DNA of 64,000 nucleotides, taken from the NCBI RefSeq assembly GCF_009910845.1, contig NZ_SIJB01000013.1, forward strand, positions 28,413 to 92,412, written 5' to 3'. The position numbers were made by a program, and so were the translations under genes. The notes under the pieces are model-generated. The model had not been told where the DNA came from. It did not search any database and worked only from the letters and a program-made list of their open reading frames with translations. The DNA is from Chengkuizengella marina. Lineage in GTDB: Bacteria; Bacillota; Bacilli; Paenibacillales; KCTC-33759. This document shows, in pieces, positions 29,012 to 38,353 of this stretch (position 1 is the stretch's first letter; the number at the start of each line of letters is the position of its first letter).

Positions 29012-29132
29012 GGAGCTTCGAGGAAGGCGTTTTATTCCGTTAGTCACTTTAAGTGAACATATAATTACTTAATTAAAAGTATGGAAAGAGTGAATAGCCG
29101 GATGCAGCTCATCAAAAGAGCATAAGTCGAAG
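29012..29132 (+). ncRNA. Candidate structured RNA in the csp 3' region
   Basis: Between the csp stop and its terminator lie 160 bases that are richer in G+C than usual for intergenic DNA here. GCTTCGA (29015-29021) can pair with TCGAAGC near 29126-29132, enclosing hairpins such as CACTT/AAGTG and GCTC-atcaaaa-GAGC. No known class fits. It may be a structured 3' UTR or a processed small RNA; weak evidence. Confidence 0.3.
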
Positions 29133-29163
29133 CCATGCTTATATAGTATACAATGTCATAGCG

Positions 29164-29203
29164 AAAAAAACAGCTTTGAATATTTGTTCATAGCTGTTTT
29201 TTT
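29164..29203. terminator. Bidirectional terminator between csp and the ABC exporter
   Basis: AAAAAAACAGCT (29164-29175) pairs with AGCTGTTTTTTT (29192-29203); a T run exists on each strand, so it can end the csp transcript and the convergent ABC transporter transcript. Confidence 0.85.
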
Positions 29204-29226
29204 GTATTTCATTTTTTGGTTTAGTT

Positions 29227-29973
29227 TTATACGGAAACATCCCTTTTTTTGAATACATACTGTGAAATAAAAATAAACAAAACAAAATAAACAACTAAAA
29301 CTCCAATGGAAAAGCCTAAACTCATTCCTTCAAATACAGGTTCATTTCCGTTTAAATATTGTCTTAAATCTGTATTTGAATACAAGAAATACTTTCCAAG
29401 TTCATAATCTTTTAGAACCAAAATATCTACCACTATATAACTAAAAAAGTGGATCATAAAGGACAAAATGATTGCTAATACATTACTTCTAAAAATGGAT
29501 GAAATCATGAATGAAAACGTAATCGTCATGATCAATTCAATACTTGTAAATCCATAGTTTTGTAAAACAGAGATAAATGAAATTTCACTATTTGCTGTTG
29601 ATTTTTCGAAGAAAAGGAATCCAATAATAATGGAAGAGACGATATTTAATAACATTAAAAAAGCAATGTATAATAAAATGGCTATATATTTAGAAGTTAA
29701 TATTTTACTTCTATTAACAGGCCTTATTAATAATAACTTGATGGTTCCGTTTGAAAACTCAGAAGCAACAATACTTGAAGCAAGTACAATAGCATAGATG
29801 GTAATAATGGAAGTAAGGTAACTGCTAATCTCAGCAAAATGAATCCAAGTAAACTCAGTGTCTCTTATAACTAAAGCCATAAGTAATTGTATAATCACTA
29901 ACAGTCCTATCATTACCCAGGTTTGAACTTTTTTATATATTTTCATGTTTTCATTTCGTACAAGATTAAGCAA
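29227..29973 (-). CDS. ABC-2 type transporter permease
   Basis: 248 residues with six predicted helices, in the layout of ABC-2 permeases: a cytoplasmic basic N-terminus with a first helix, then pairs of helices, including the conserved SIVASEFSNGTIKLLLIRPVNR-type coupling segment near residues 68-88. It is the membrane half of an exporter with the ATPase encoded just upstream (70 bases). Such two-gene systems in Bacillales often give resistance to bacitracin-like antibiotics or lantibiotics, but the substrate here is unknown. Confidence 0.85.
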   Translation of the reverse strand: MLNLVRNENMKIYKKVQTWVMIGLLVIIQLLMALVIRDTEFTWIHFAEISSYLTSIITIYAIVLASSIVASEFSNGTIKLLLIRPVNRSKILTSKYIAILLYIAFLMLLNIVSSIIIGFLFFEKSTANSEISFISVLQNYGFTSIELIMTITFSFMISSIFRSNVLAIILSFMIHFFSYIVVDILVLKDYELGKYFLYSNTDLRQYLNGNEPVFEGMSLGFSIGVLVVYFVLFIFISQYVFKKRDVSV

Positions 29974-30043
29974 TTTTATTAACTCCTTTATAACTTCAAT
30001 ATTCTTTATCTAGTTAGACTAACAACGATATCTAAAAAAGTAA

Positions 30044-30949
30044 CTAGTTTGTTATTTCTAAAAATTGATCTTCCAATGATTTAGAAGTTGAATGAATACT
30101 GTAAACTAAAATTCCTTCTTTTACCAAAATCATATTGATACTAGGAACTTCTTCTCGGTTCAATCGTAAAGCAAATCCATTTTCAGATAATTGTATATCG
30201 TAATCTTTATAATGTTGTTTTATTAATTGCAATGCTTTTTCTGGTTGATCTACTTCGAAAACAACTGTATTTTGTTGATCATTTGAATACTCTTTTAGAG
30301 TCTTTACATCTATGATCCTTCCTTCTTTAATAATAGCAACACGATCACACATTAACTCCATTTCTGAAAGTAAATGACTAGATACAAGGGTTGATGTCCC
30401 TTCATTAGCAAGAGTTCTTAAATAATCTCTTAATTCTCGAATTCCAGCTGGATCTAATCCATTTGTGGGTTCATCTAGTATAAGGATTGAGGGTTTATGT
30501 AACAACGCTTGTGCAATGCCTAAACGTTGACGCATTCCTAATGAATATCTTTTTACCTTATCATGAATACGATCTTTTAAACCAACAAGCTCAGTAACTT
30601 CATCGATACGAGCATTGGATATACCAGGAATCATTCTAGCATAATGAATTAAATTTTGATATCCTGTTAAATATTTATACATTTCAGGATTTTCAACAAT
30701 TGCTCCAATGGAATGCATAGCTTTTTCAAAGTTTTTTGAAATACTGGTTCCATTGATGATAATGTCTCCTTCGTTTATTGACATAAGGCCAACGATCATT
30801 CGGATCGTGGTTGTTTTCCCTGCACCATTCGGTCCTAAAAATCCATAAATTTCTCCTCTATTTACACTAAATGATACTTGATCAATAATCGTTTTATTGT
30901 TTAATTTTTTAGTTACATTCATTACTTCAAGTACAGTTGATTGTGTCAA
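30044..30949 (-). CDS. ABC exporter ATP-binding protein
   Basis: 301 residues. Walker A GPNGAGKTT, ABC signature YSLGMRQRLG, Walker B ILILDEPTNGLDP and the switch His in VSSHLL are all present, followed by a C-terminal domain of about 80 residues typical of the BcrA/YxlF/NatA exporter group. TTG at 30949 fits the GGGGG site (about 9 bases); the longer frame from ATG 30973 would place the site inside the gene. It is the first gene of a two-gene operon with the permease. Confidence 0.93.
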   Translation of the reverse strand: MTQSTVLEVMNVTKKLNNKTIIDQVSFSVNRGEIYGFLGPNGAGKTTTIRMIVGLMSINEGDIIINGTSISKNFEKAMHSIGAIVENPEMYKYLTGYQNLIHYARMIPGISNARIDEVTELVGLKDRIHDKVKRYSLGMRQRLGIAQALLHKPSILILDEPTNGLDPAGIRELRDYLRTLANEGTSTLVSSHLLSEMELMCDRVAIIKEGRIIDVKTLKEYSNDQQNTVVFEVDQPEKALQLIKQHYKDYDIQLSENGFALRLNREEVPSINMILVKEGILVYSIHSTSKSLEDQFLEITN

Positions 30950-31201
30950 AACATGATACCCCCGTGACTTCAAGATTTAAAATTTCGTTATATTAATTTT
31001 AATTGAAATTGATAAAATAGATAGTACTAATTATATATAGTACTTTTTATTCACATAATTAACAGTATTAAAACCTTTAGTTTAATACAAGGAACAAAAT
31101 AAGTAAGATCTGTGAAATTCAAAAGATTCAATCGCATCTAGTCTTATTTTGTATTATAATGATAAGAAATAATTTTGACAAAGTATATGTGGAGGTAAGT
31201 T

Positions 31202-32281
31202 TTGAGTCTATTAAAAATAAAACAAGCGATGGCCCCAAGTTATCCTTTGAGTTTGATGTTTAGGGTCTATCGTTATGTCTTACCTGAAGTGAAAGCTCAA
31301 CTTAAACAATGGAGAGAAGTTGCAGAACAAATTCCAAATGATGAGTTAAAAAAACAAGCAATTAACAGCATGACAACGAAGCAGTTTCATTGTCAAGGTG
31401 GTTCAGTTTATGCTGTTGCAAATTTACCGCAACGACATGTGCTTATTCCACTCATTGTCGCTTTTCAAACGATTAGTGATTATTTGGACAACCTTTGTGA
31501 TCGTAGTGTTTCTATGGATGCTGATGATTTCCGTTTGTTGCATCAATCAATGTTAGATGCGGTAGATCCTTCTGCTTCATTACAAAACTATTATGCCAAT
31601 CGTACGGATCAAAATGATGGAGAGTATTTACATCAATTAGTGAAAACTTGTCAATCTTGTATATGTTTATTGCCAAAATATGATTTAGTAAAACCTTATG
31701 TAAAAGAATTAGTATCATATTATTGTGATTTACAAGTTTATAAACATATTAGGCACGATTTGCGTGAGGATCAATTATTACAATGGTGGGCATCATATAG
31801 TCATTCTTATCCAAATTTACAATGGAATGAATTTGCAGCAGCTACGGGTTCGACTTTAGGTGTTTTTATGCTATTTTTAGCTGCAACAGATGAAAAGTTG
31901 AATGTTGAAACCGTTCAAAACATTCGAAAAAGTTATTTCCCACATATATGTGGTCTACATATTTTATTAGATTACTTGATTGATCAAGAAGAAGATGAAA
32001 AGGGCGGAGATCTGAACTTTTGCAGTTATTATGAAAGTAATGAAATCACTATTAACAGAATTGAGTTTATTTTTGAAGAAGCAAAGAAAGGTCTGCATCT
32101 ATTACCAAACTCATCCTTTCATCAAATGATCATTGAAGGTCTGCTAGCTCTTTATTTATCAGATCCAAAAGTCAAGAACCAAACTGAAGTGAAATTGATT
32201 TCAAAAAAATTAATGAAAAAAAGTTCATTTATGCGATTATTTTTTTGGATGAATAGTGTGTGGATTAGAAAATTAAAGTAA
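31202..32281 (+). CDS. ytpB: Tetraprenyl-beta-curcumene synthase (YtpB, DUF2600)
   Basis: 359-residue, all-helical class I terpene synthase of the large-terpene family found in Bacillales. It cyclises tetraprenyl diphosphate to tetraprenyl-beta-curcumene, a C35 precursor of sesquarterpenes made in spores. The metal-binding aspartate motif is SDYLDNLCDR (about residues 91-100), and the other DUF2600 blocks (KQFHCQGGSVYAV, WNEFAAATGS, LLDYLIDQEED) are clear. TTG start behind GGAGGT. It precedes pfkA by 24 bases without a terminator, so partial co-transcription is possible. No squalene-hopene cyclase lies near. Confidence 0.92.
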   Translation: MSLLKIKQAMAPSYPLSLMFRVYRYVLPEVKAQLKQWREVAEQIPNDELKKQAINSMTTKQFHCQGGSVYAVANLPQRHVLIPLIVAFQTISDYLDNLCDRSVSMDADDFRLLHQSMLDAVDPSASLQNYYANRTDQNDGEYLHQLVKTCQSCICLLPKYDLVKPYVKELVSYYCDLQVYKHIRHDLREDQLLQWWASYSHSYPNLQWNEFAAATGSTLGVFMLFLAATDEKLNVETVQNIRKSYFPHICGLHILLDYLIDQEEDEKGGDLNFCSYYESNEITINRIEFIFEEAKKGLHLLPNSSFHQMIIEGLLALYLSDPKVKNQTEVKLISKKLMKKSSFMRLFFWMNSVWIRKLK

Positions 32282-32305
32282 TAAACATACAAGGAGGAAT
32301 ATAAC

Positions 32306-33274
32306 ATGACAGCAGTAAAATCTATAGCAGTACTAACAAGTGGTGGAGATTCCCAAGGAATGAATGCTGCGGTTCGTGCAGTTGTACGCAGTGCATTATT
32401 CAACGGTTTAGAAGTATATGGTGTTCAAAAAGGATATACAGGTTTGATTAACGATGACATTCGAAAAATGGATTTAAGAAGTGTTGGGGATATCCTCCAT
32501 CGCGGGGGGACAATTTTACAAACAGCAAGATGTTTAGAATTTAAAACTGAAGAGGGTCAAAAAATTGCAGCTGAAAATCTTCAAAAAAGAGGGATAGATG
32601 GTCTTGTAGTTATTGGTGGAGATGGATCATATAAAGGTGCACAAAAATTAAGTAAACTTGGCATTAAAACAATGGGATTGCCAGGAACTATAGATAATGA
32701 CATCCCATTTACTGATTTTACAATTGGTTTTGATACGGCAGTTAGCATTGTTGTAGATGCCATTAATAAATTAAGGGATACAATGACTTCACATCAGAGA
32801 GCTTCTCTTGTAGAAGTTATGGGTCGTTCCTCAGGGGATATTGCTTTGTATGCTGGACTTGCAAGTGGAGCAGAAACGATTTTAGTTCCTGAAATCCCAT
32901 TTGATTTAGAGAAGGTTGCAGCAAGAATGGAAAACAATTTTGCGCATGGAAAAAGGCACAGTATTATTGTATTAGCTGAAGGTGTAGGAAAAGGAGAAGA
33001 CTTTTGTAAAATAATCTCCGAACATTGCGGAATGGAACCAAGAGTTACTGTATTAGGACATATTCAAAGAGGTGGGACACCAACTCATAATGATCGTATA
33101 CTTGCAAGTCGTTTAGGGGATTTTGCAGTAAGTCAATTAATGGCAGGGGATTCTGGAAAAGCATGCGGAATTATAAAAAATGAATTAGTGGCAACAGACA
33201 TTGATACTGTTGTATCTACTAAAAAGGAATTTAATCATGACCTATTTGAATTAGCTTTACGCTTGTCAAAGTAG
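32306..33274 (+). CDS. pfkA: ATP-dependent 6-phosphofructokinase
   Basis: Committed step of glycolysis, fructose 6-phosphate to fructose 1,6-bisphosphate. 322 residues, the normal bacterial size. The ATP-site motif TSGGDSQGMNAAVR (11-24), the GGDGSYKGA loop, the catalytic PGTIDNDI segment near residue 125 and the substrate block MGRSSGDIAL are intact. ATG follows AAGGAGG. Unusually, neither accA/accD nor pyk, the common Bacillales neighbours, is adjacent; ytpB precedes it and a DUF3906 gene follows. Confidence 0.97.
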   Translation: MTAVKSIAVLTSGGDSQGMNAAVRAVVRSALFNGLEVYGVQKGYTGLINDDIRKMDLRSVGDILHRGGTILQTARCLEFKTEEGQKIAAENLQKRGIDGLVVIGGDGSYKGAQKLSKLGIKTMGLPGTIDNDIPFTDFTIGFDTAVSIVVDAINKLRDTMTSHQRASLVEVMGRSSGDIALYAGLASGAETILVPEIPFDLEKVAARMENNFAHGKRHSIIVLAEGVGKGEDFCKIISEHCGMEPRVTVLGHIQRGGTPTHNDRILASRLGDFAVSQLMAGDSGKACGIIKNELVATDIDTVVSTKKEFNHDLFELALRLSK

Positions 33275-33326
33275 TAAACTAAGCAATGGAATAATTGAGT
33301 AAGATGTTCAAGGAAGTAGGGGATTT

Positions 33327-33533
33327 ATGTTTTTATATAAGCTAGAAATTCAATTGGAAGATCAGTTGACTTATTTAGTAGTCATCGCTGAATCAGATGA
33401 GAAAGCTTTTGATTATGCAGAATCTTCACTTGCTGTACATTTTGTGAAAATGCCAAAAGTATTAGAGAGTTGTATCGTTGAAAAGAAACGTTTAAATAAA
33501 GGTTCCGGTTATGTTATAGAAACAAAACAATAG
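33327..33533 (+). CDS. DUF3906 family small protein
   Basis: 68 residues that fit the small Bacillales DUF3906 family as I remember it: LYKLEIQLEDQLTYLVVIAESDEKAFDYA, seen here in the pieces LYKLEIQL and VVIAESDEKAFDYA, and the ending VEKKRLNKGSGYVIE. It looks like a ferredoxin-like alpha/beta fold with no membrane segment. Function unknown. It lies 50 bases behind pfkA with no terminator between, so it is probably in the same transcript. Confidence 0.65.
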   Translation: MFLYKLEIQLEDQLTYLVVIAESDEKAFDYAESSLAVHFVKMPKVLESCIVEKKRLNKGSGYVIETKQ

Positions 33534-33605
33534 AGATTGAACCACTGTTTGGCAATTCGGTATTCGAACATTCTGATTCAACAACTACCTCTGGTTTCCC
33601 GTAAA

Positions 33606-33629
33606 GCTCGCCAATTGGCGAGTTTCTTT
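33606..33629 (+). terminator. Terminator after the pfkA-DUF3906 unit
   Basis: CTCGCC (33607-33612) and GGCGAG (33617-33622) with loop AATT, then TTTCTTT. Confidence 0.8.
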
Positions 33630-33649
33630 AATTACTTAAAAAAATGATA

Positions 33650-34099
33650 TCAAAACTTATAACCCTCAAATACTTTCAGTCCTTCTTTATTTAATATATT
33701 TGCTGCTACCTTAGGTTGATTAGGGCTTTTTTGAAATATTTCATTGCATGATATCATAATGTTACTACCTGATATCTTTGCAAATTGTTCATATGAAACA
33801 CTATAAACCAATTTTCCTAAACTTGACCAAACCATAGCTCCAGAACACATTACACAAGGTTCACAACTACTGTATAAAGTATATTGACTCAAGTCTGATA
33901 CTTGATTTTCAGAACAATATTTACTTATAAGGCCAATTTCTGCATGATAAGTAGGATCATTAAAATGATTTGTTTTATTCTCACCAGTCATAACGATTTT
34001 ATTTTGTTGAACTAAAATGGCTCCAAATGGTTGATTTCCATTTTTTCTAGCTTCTAAAGCAATCTCAATTGCCTTTCTCATATAAAATTGATCATCCAT
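33650..34099 (-). CDS. Nucleoside/nucleobase deaminase (CDA fold)
   Basis: 149-residue zinc deaminase of the cytidine-deaminase superfamily. The catalytic HAE motif lies in PTYHAEIGL (about 51-59) and the other zinc ligands in SCEPCVMC (about 79-86). The single-domain form and the SGAMVWSSLGKLVYSVS-like block fit the guanine deaminase/TadA/yeast-type cytosine deaminase branch, without enough detail to choose the substrate. ATG at 34099 follows AAAGGAG; an in-frame upstream start at 34183 would run back into the neighbouring terminator. It is separate from the tcy operon because that operon ends in a terminator first. Confidence 0.85.
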   Translation of the reverse strand: MDDQFYMRKAIEIALEARKNGNQPFGAILVQQNKIVMTGENKTNHFNDPTYHAEIGLISKYCSENQVSDLSQYTLYSSCEPCVMCSGAMVWSSLGKLVYSVSYEQFAKISGSNIMISCNEIFQKSPNQPKVAANILNKEGLKVFEGYKF

Positions 34100-34142
34100 G
34101 TTTGAACTCCTTTTATTTACTTTTTTTATATTATTACTTAAA

Positions 34143-34168
34143 ACAAAAAAACCATCCAAAGGACGGCT
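34143..34168 (-). terminator. Terminator of the tcyABC operon
   Basis: Minus-strand CCGTCC / GGATGG stem (one G-U pair, loop TTT) followed by seven T. Confidence 0.75.
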
Positions 34169-34175
34169 ATAAGGA

Positions 34176-34910
34176 TTATTCAAATACGCTTAAAAATTGT
34201 TTGGTACGTTCCTCTTTTGGATGATTAAATATTTGATCTGGATGTCCTCTTTCTATTATATAACCACCATCTATAAAGATAACCTCATCAGCTACATCCT
34301 TTGCGAAACGCATTTCATGTGTGACAACAATCATCGTCATCCCTTCTTTTGCAAGGTTTTCCATTACTCTTAAAACTTCACCCACAAGCTCAGGGTCAAG
34401 TGCTGAAGTCGGTTCATCAAATAACATCACTTTTGGTTCCATTGCCAAAGCTCGTGCAATCCCAACTCGTTGTTGCTGTCCACCCGATAATTGAAACGGA
34501 TAGAAGTCTATCTTATCTGCTAGACCTACTTTCTGAAGGAGATCTTCAGCTCTTTTTCTTGCTTCAGATTTTGGAATTTTTTTCACAGTAACTGGACCTT
34601 CCATTACATTTCCTAAAGCAGTCATATGGGGAAATAAGTTATAACTTTGAAATACCATCCCAGTTAAAGAACGAAATTGTGCAACTGATTTTTTAGAAAC
34701 AGGTCTTGAAAAATCTAAAACATTTTCATCTATTTGTATTTTGCCTTCTGTAGGTGTTTCTAATACGTTTAAACATCTTAAAAAAGTAGTTTTACCTGAT
34801 CCAGAAGGTCCGATTAAAACCACGATTTTACCTTTCTCTATGTTGAGGTCAATTCCTTTGATTACCTCTAGTTCACCAAAGTTTTTTACTAAACCGTTTA
34901 TACTTATCAT
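34176..34910 (-). CDS. tcyC: L-cystine ABC transporter ATP-binding protein
   Basis: 244-residue ATPase of a polar amino-acid importer (PAAT family). Walker [10 protein letters not shown], signature [15 protein letters not shown], Walker [15 protein letters not shown] and the switch His in VVTHEM are complete. Last gene of a three-gene operon after the binding protein and permease. The assignment to cystine rests on the strong TcyA resemblance of the binding protein. A terminator follows at once. Confidence 0.9.
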   Translation of the reverse strand: MISINGLVKNFGELEVIKGIDLNIEKGKIVVLIGPSGSGKTTFLRCLNVLETPTEGKIQIDENVLDFSRPVSKKSVAQFRSLTGMVFQSYNLFPHMTALGNVMEGPVTVKKIPKSEARKRAEDLLQKVGLADKIDFYPFQLSGGQQQRVGIARALAMEPKVMLFDEPTSALDPELVGEVLRVMENLAKEGMTMIVVTHEMRFAKDVADEVIFIDGGYIIERGHPDQIFNHPKEERTKQFLSVFE

Positions 34911-34931
34911 ATAACTAACTCCTCAAACTTA

Positions 34932-35627
34932 CTATGAAATAAATCTTTCTAATCTATGTTCAATTTTATTTTGGAACAGAGACAATATAAAACAAATAAC
35001 CCAATAAATAATGGCTGCTTCTATATATAATAATAAAAAATTATATTCTTTTGCTGCAATTTGTTGTGCTTTACGAAATAATTCCGTTACAAGAACCAAA
35101 GATGCTAATGAAGTGTCTTTCACTAAACTAATGAATGTGTTGGACAGTGGAGGAACAGATACCCGAGCTGCTTGTGGTAAGATGATTCTTTGTAAAATTC
35201 TAGTATATGACATTCCAATAGAATAACCAGCTTCCCATTGTCCTTTAGGTATAGAAAGTATAGAAGCTCTAATAATTTCTGATCCGTATGCTCCTACATT
35301 TAAAGAAAATCCAATAATGGCTGATGGGAATGGATCAAGTGTAATTCCGATATTTGGTAATCCATAAAATATAATAAACAACTGGACCAGTAAAGGTGTG
35401 CCTCTAATAATAGAAACATAGATCCTCGATAAAGTTTGTAAAAACTTAATGGTAGAAATTCTTGCAACTGCAGATAGAACAGCCAAAGTTAATCCAATCA
35501 TAAATGAAATGATGGTTAATGGAATTGTGTAGTACAAAGCTCCCTCCAATAATGGAATTAGGGAGCTTTCTGCTAAGTTATACAATTCAGTGAATTCCGA
35601 ATTTATAAACGAATTATTTAGATACAT
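34932..35627 (-). CDS. tcyB: L-cystine ABC transporter permease
   Basis: 231-residue inner-membrane permease of the HisM/GlnP type with five helices and the EAA loop ([32 protein letters not shown], seen as [20 protein letters not shown]). ATG at 35627 lies within the 3' end of tcyA, so the two genes overlap by about 14 bases and are translationally coupled; TTG/GTG alternatives at 35636/35633 are possible. It precedes the ATPase gene by 21 bases. Confidence 0.9.
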   Translation of the reverse strand: MYLNNSFINSEFTELYNLAESSLIPLLEGALYYTIPLTIISFMIGLTLAVLSAVARISTIKFLQTLSRIYVSIIRGTPLLVQLFIIFYGLPNIGITLDPFPSAIIGFSLNVGAYGSEIIRASILSIPKGQWEAGYSIGMSYTRILQRIILPQAARVSVPPLSNTFISLVKDTSLASLVLVTELFRKAQQIAAKEYNFLLLYIEAAIIYWVICFILSLFQNKIEHRLERFIS

Positions 35628-36444
35628 CTTCACCAAACCATTTCATTGAAATTTCTAAATATGTGCCATCTTCCATCATCTCTTCAATTGCTTTGTTGAT
35701 GGCTTCTACCAATGTCTCGTTTCCTTTTCTTATCAAAATACCACTGGGTGATTTCTCTTCAACAGTAGGAATGACTTTGATGTTTTCTTCACCTTTTTGA
35801 TTTATATAATCCAACACGGTTAATCGATCATTTAACGTGATATCTACTCGATTTGATTGTATAAGTGATATAGCTTGTGTAAATCCTTCCACAGGTTCAA
35901 TAACAGCACCATATTCAAGAGCTATACTTTCATAGTTACTCGTTAAAGATTGTGCAGAAGTTAATCCTTTGATGTCCTCAACACTATTGACAGCATCATT
36001 ATCTGCTTTTGTTACAATCACTGCAGAAGAAGTAATATAGGGAATTGAAAAATCATACTTTTCTTGACGATCTGCTCTAATTCCTACTTGATTAGCTATG
36101 ATATCAAAACGTTTAGCATCTAATCCTGCCATAATACCATCCCATTGTGTTTCCAAAAACTCGGCTTCAACTCCTAAACGATCTGCAATTTCACGAGCAA
36201 TTTCTACGTCAAACCCTGTCAATTGACCACTATCGTCATGGAAAGTAAATGGTGGATATGTACCCTCAGTACCTACTTTTAAAACACCACTTTCTTGAAT
36301 GTTCGCTAGTAAGTCTGTTTGTTCTTCAGATGGAATCTCATTCTCCTCTGTGGATTCATTATTTTCATCTGATTGTCCACAAGCTGTTATTATCATTGCT
36401 ATAATGGTAAGAAAAGATAATACGATTGTCATTCTTTTTTTCAT
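35614..36444 (-). CDS. tcyA: L-cystine-binding lipoprotein
   Basis: 276-residue substrate-binding lipoprotein, lipobox ITAC with Cys at about residue 22, followed by a Glu/Asn-rich linker and an SBP_bac_3 domain. Blocks [20 protein letters not shown] (exactly the ligand lobe), [24 protein letters not shown] and [13 protein letters not shown] match Bacillus TcyA closely. First gene of tcyABC. A promoter is visible upstream; no S-box or T-box leader is seen. CymR control is known for tcy genes in Bacillus, but I cannot identify a site here. Confidence 0.9.
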   Translation of the reverse strand: MKKRMTIVLSFLTIIAMIITACGQSDENNESTEENEIPSEEQTDLLANIQESGVLKVGTEGTYPPFTFHDDSGQLTGFDVEIAREIADRLGVEAEFLETQWDGIMAGLDAKRFDIIANQVGIRADRQEKYDFSIPYITSSAVIVTKADNDAVNSVEDIKGLTSAQSLTSNYESIALEYGAVIEPVEGFTQAISLIQSNRVDITLNDRLTVLDYINQKGEENIKVIPTVEEKSPSGILIRKGNETLVEAINKAIEEMMEDGTYLEISMKWFGEDVSK

Positions 36445-36503
36445 TTTTTTTTACCCCCATATGTTAAAATTGAAATAAATTTTTGAATATGTTCATACAT
36501 CCA

Positions 36504-36532
36504 TTTATATAAAACTTGTTAGGATAGAACAA
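36504..36532 (-). promoter_or_regulatory. Promoter of tcyABC
   Basis: Minus-strand -35 TTGTTC (36532-36527), 17-base spacer, -10 TATAAA (36509-36504). A partial inverted repeat AAACCA...TGGTTT lies just upstream (about 36538-36563). Confidence 0.6.
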
Positions 36533-36610
36533 TAACCCAAACCATACTATAACACAGTTGGTTTAGATATGAAACTTAGTAACAAATATGTTGATAATTT
36601 ATCACTGAAT

Positions 36611-36648
36611 AAAAAAGTTACCGAGTTTTTATATTCTCGGTAACTTTT
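36611..36648. terminator. Terminator (bidirectional form) of the DUF4015 gene
   Basis: 13-bp stem AAAAGTTACCGAG / CTCGGTAACTTTT (36613-36625 and 36636-36648). The minus-strand T run is longer (TTTTTTATT), so it mainly ends the minus-strand gene at 36686. Confidence 0.88.
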
Positions 36649-36685
36649 AGGTTTCTATACATTATAAATGAAATACCTTTGTTGA

Positions 36686-37879
36686 TTATTGTAAATCATA
36701 ATTAACGTTTGGTGTAAAATTATTTCCAGCGTTCCAGAGTAAGAATTCGTTTATGCCTGTATCATGTAAAGCTCTTATTTGCTCTTCTACTTCTTTTTTT
36801 CCATAAGGTATGTATCCTTTAACCCATGATGCTGTAAAATCTTGAATCCATGGTCGGATCACCGGTTTATGCTCCTGAATTTCCTCAAGTTTTTTATGAG
36901 TGTCAATCATTGAACCATAAATGGTTGTGTATGGAGCAGCATCTGGAACTGAAGAACCAAACCAACCTGTAGAATAGTGACTTGGATATACCATCGGACT
37001 GATCACATCAACATATTGTGAGATTTTATTAAAATCCTGGCCAATTCCTTCAGCGGCTGGAACTGAAGCAGCGTATCCAAAAATATCAACAGAAATACGG
37101 ACACCTAATGGATTAAGCTGTTCACGAGCGTATTTCACAAACTCTGCGACAACATCCGTTCGTGAAATGTCTGTTTGATGATAGGTTAAAATATCTGCTC
37201 TCTTCTCAAAACCTTCAGGAAAACGAACATAATCAAATTGAATTTCTTTAAAGCCTAACTTTGCAGCTTCTTTAGCAACTTCGACATTGTATTCCCAAAC
37301 TTCTTGTGCATATGGATTTACAAATCCATCTCCCTTTCCATTAAACCAAACAGATCCATTTGTATTTAGAAAAGTTAAATCAGGTCGTTGTTTAGAAAGG
37401 ACGGAATCTTTAAAAACTACAATTCTTGCAATAGGATATACATCATGAGCTTCTAATGTAGACATTAGATTATTCACATCTTTAATAAACGGTTTAGTAT
37501 TTCCATATTTTACGATTTCAGGATTCTCAGACTTGTATGTAACATATCCGTAATCATCTTTAATATCTACAACAATGGAGTTAAGTTCTGTTTCGTCCAT
37601 AAGTTGTAATATGGTATCAAACTTGCTTCCTCCGTTTGCAGTATATGCTGTAGAATACACGCCTTTAATGGCAGGAATCCCTTCTGGTTGGGGGTCTTTC
37701 TTTATCCATTCGTCAGTACCAATGTTTTCATCCATAGGATAAGTGATTGATTCTTCATCTACGATTGAATTCCTAAATTGAGTTGCATTTTCTAACAATT
37801 GTGCTACAGATTGATTTTGTTGATTGTTTTCGTTAACATTTCCCCATAATGTGAATAAAAGTGCAAATATAAGTTCCAT
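36686..37879 (-). CDS. Putative glycoside hydrolase (DUF4015, TIM barrel)
   Basis: 397 residues. After a short hydrophobic N-terminus that may be a weak signal peptide and an acidic linker, a TIM-barrel domain runs from about residue 70 (KGVYSTAYTANGG) to the end. Barrel landmarks of DUF4015 are present: NSIVVDIKDDYGYV, IARIVVFKD, IQFDYVRFPEG, RISVDIFGY, VISPMVYPSHY and PWIQDF. DUF4015 is grouped with putative carbohydrate-active enzymes, but no substrate is established. ATG at 37879 is chosen because GGGGGA lies just upstream. Single gene with terminator. Confidence 0.85.
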   Translation of the reverse strand: MELIFALLFTLWGNVNENNQQNQSVAQLLENATQFRNSIVDEESITYPMDENIGTDEWIKKDPQPEGIPAIKGVYSTAYTANGGSKFDTILQLMDETELNSIVVDIKDDYGYVTYKSENPEIVKYGNTKPFIKDVNNLMSTLEAHDVYPIARIVVFKDSVLSKQRPDLTFLNTNGSVWFNGKGDGFVNPYAQEVWEYNVEVAKEAAKLGFKEIQFDYVRFPEGFEKRADILTYHQTDISRTDVVAEFVKYAREQLNPLGVRISVDIFGYAASVPAAEGIGQDFNKISQYVDVISPMVYPSHYSTGWFGSSVPDAAPYTTIYGSMIDTHKKLEEIQEHKPVIRPWIQDFTASWVKGYIPYGKKEVEEQIRALHDTGINEFLLWNAGNNFTPNVNYDLQ

Positions 37880-38065
37880 TATCTTCCCCCAATTCATTGA
37901 TGTACTAGTATTATTATATGATACTTCTGTGTAATCGAACAGAGTAATTTTTTTGTTTTTTTGCTTTTTTTTAGATGATTTTGACTGTGTTTCAAAATTT
38001 TTTTTTAAATGTTTAATTCTTATTTTATTTGGTTAATTTGTAGATCATAAAATGTAATTCATCAT

Positions 38066-38095
38066 TTGTATTCTTTTATAAAACTGTGATATGAT
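38066..38095 (+). promoter_or_regulatory. Promoter of the cshA leader
   Basis: TTGTAT (38066-38071), 18-base spacer, TATGAT (38090-38095). Transcription should start near 38102. Confidence 0.65.
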
Positions 38096-38121
38096 TGTAC
38101 ATATCTAAAAAAGATGATGGC

Positions 38122-38155
38122 AAGTGTTTCCTTGCTTAAAGGAAATGCTTTTTTT
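38122..38155 (+). terminator. Leader terminator (possible attenuator) upstream of cshA
   Basis: 12-bp stem AAGTGTTTCCTT / AAGGAAATGCTT (38122-38133 and 38139-38150, two G-U pairs) followed by TTTTT. It lies 20 bases into the expected transcript and 200 bases before the gene, so it would give a short RNA of about 50 bases unless read through. Confidence 0.75.
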
Positions 38156-38353
38156 AATGATAGAAAAGTGTGATTTCTACTCAAGTCGGCTCATGAAACA
38201 GCAGAAACATAAGCAGTAAGTTTGTTTCGGTCCCCTAAAAGAAGTCGGATTTTGTTAGAGCGCTTCGTCATTTTTTTGGGATATCTAAATGACTTACTTA
38301 ATATGTCGGTTATTTATGAAAAAAACGCAATTACAAAGGAGTTTGAACTAGTT
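38156..38353 (+). other. cshA leader downstream of the attenuator
   Basis: About 200 bases without a supported gene. It contains a stretch GGCTCATGAAACAGCAG...CATAAGC (38189-38214) that resembles the 3' arm of the 6S RNA found at 40.9 kb, and CGCTTCGTCATTTTTTT near 38260-38276. The region ends with AAGGAG before the TTG start. Confidence 0.35.

Noticed and set aside
36445..36610. S-box or T-box leader upstream of tcyABC
   Set aside because: No conserved SAM-riboswitch or T-box blocks; only an ordinary promoter is visible.
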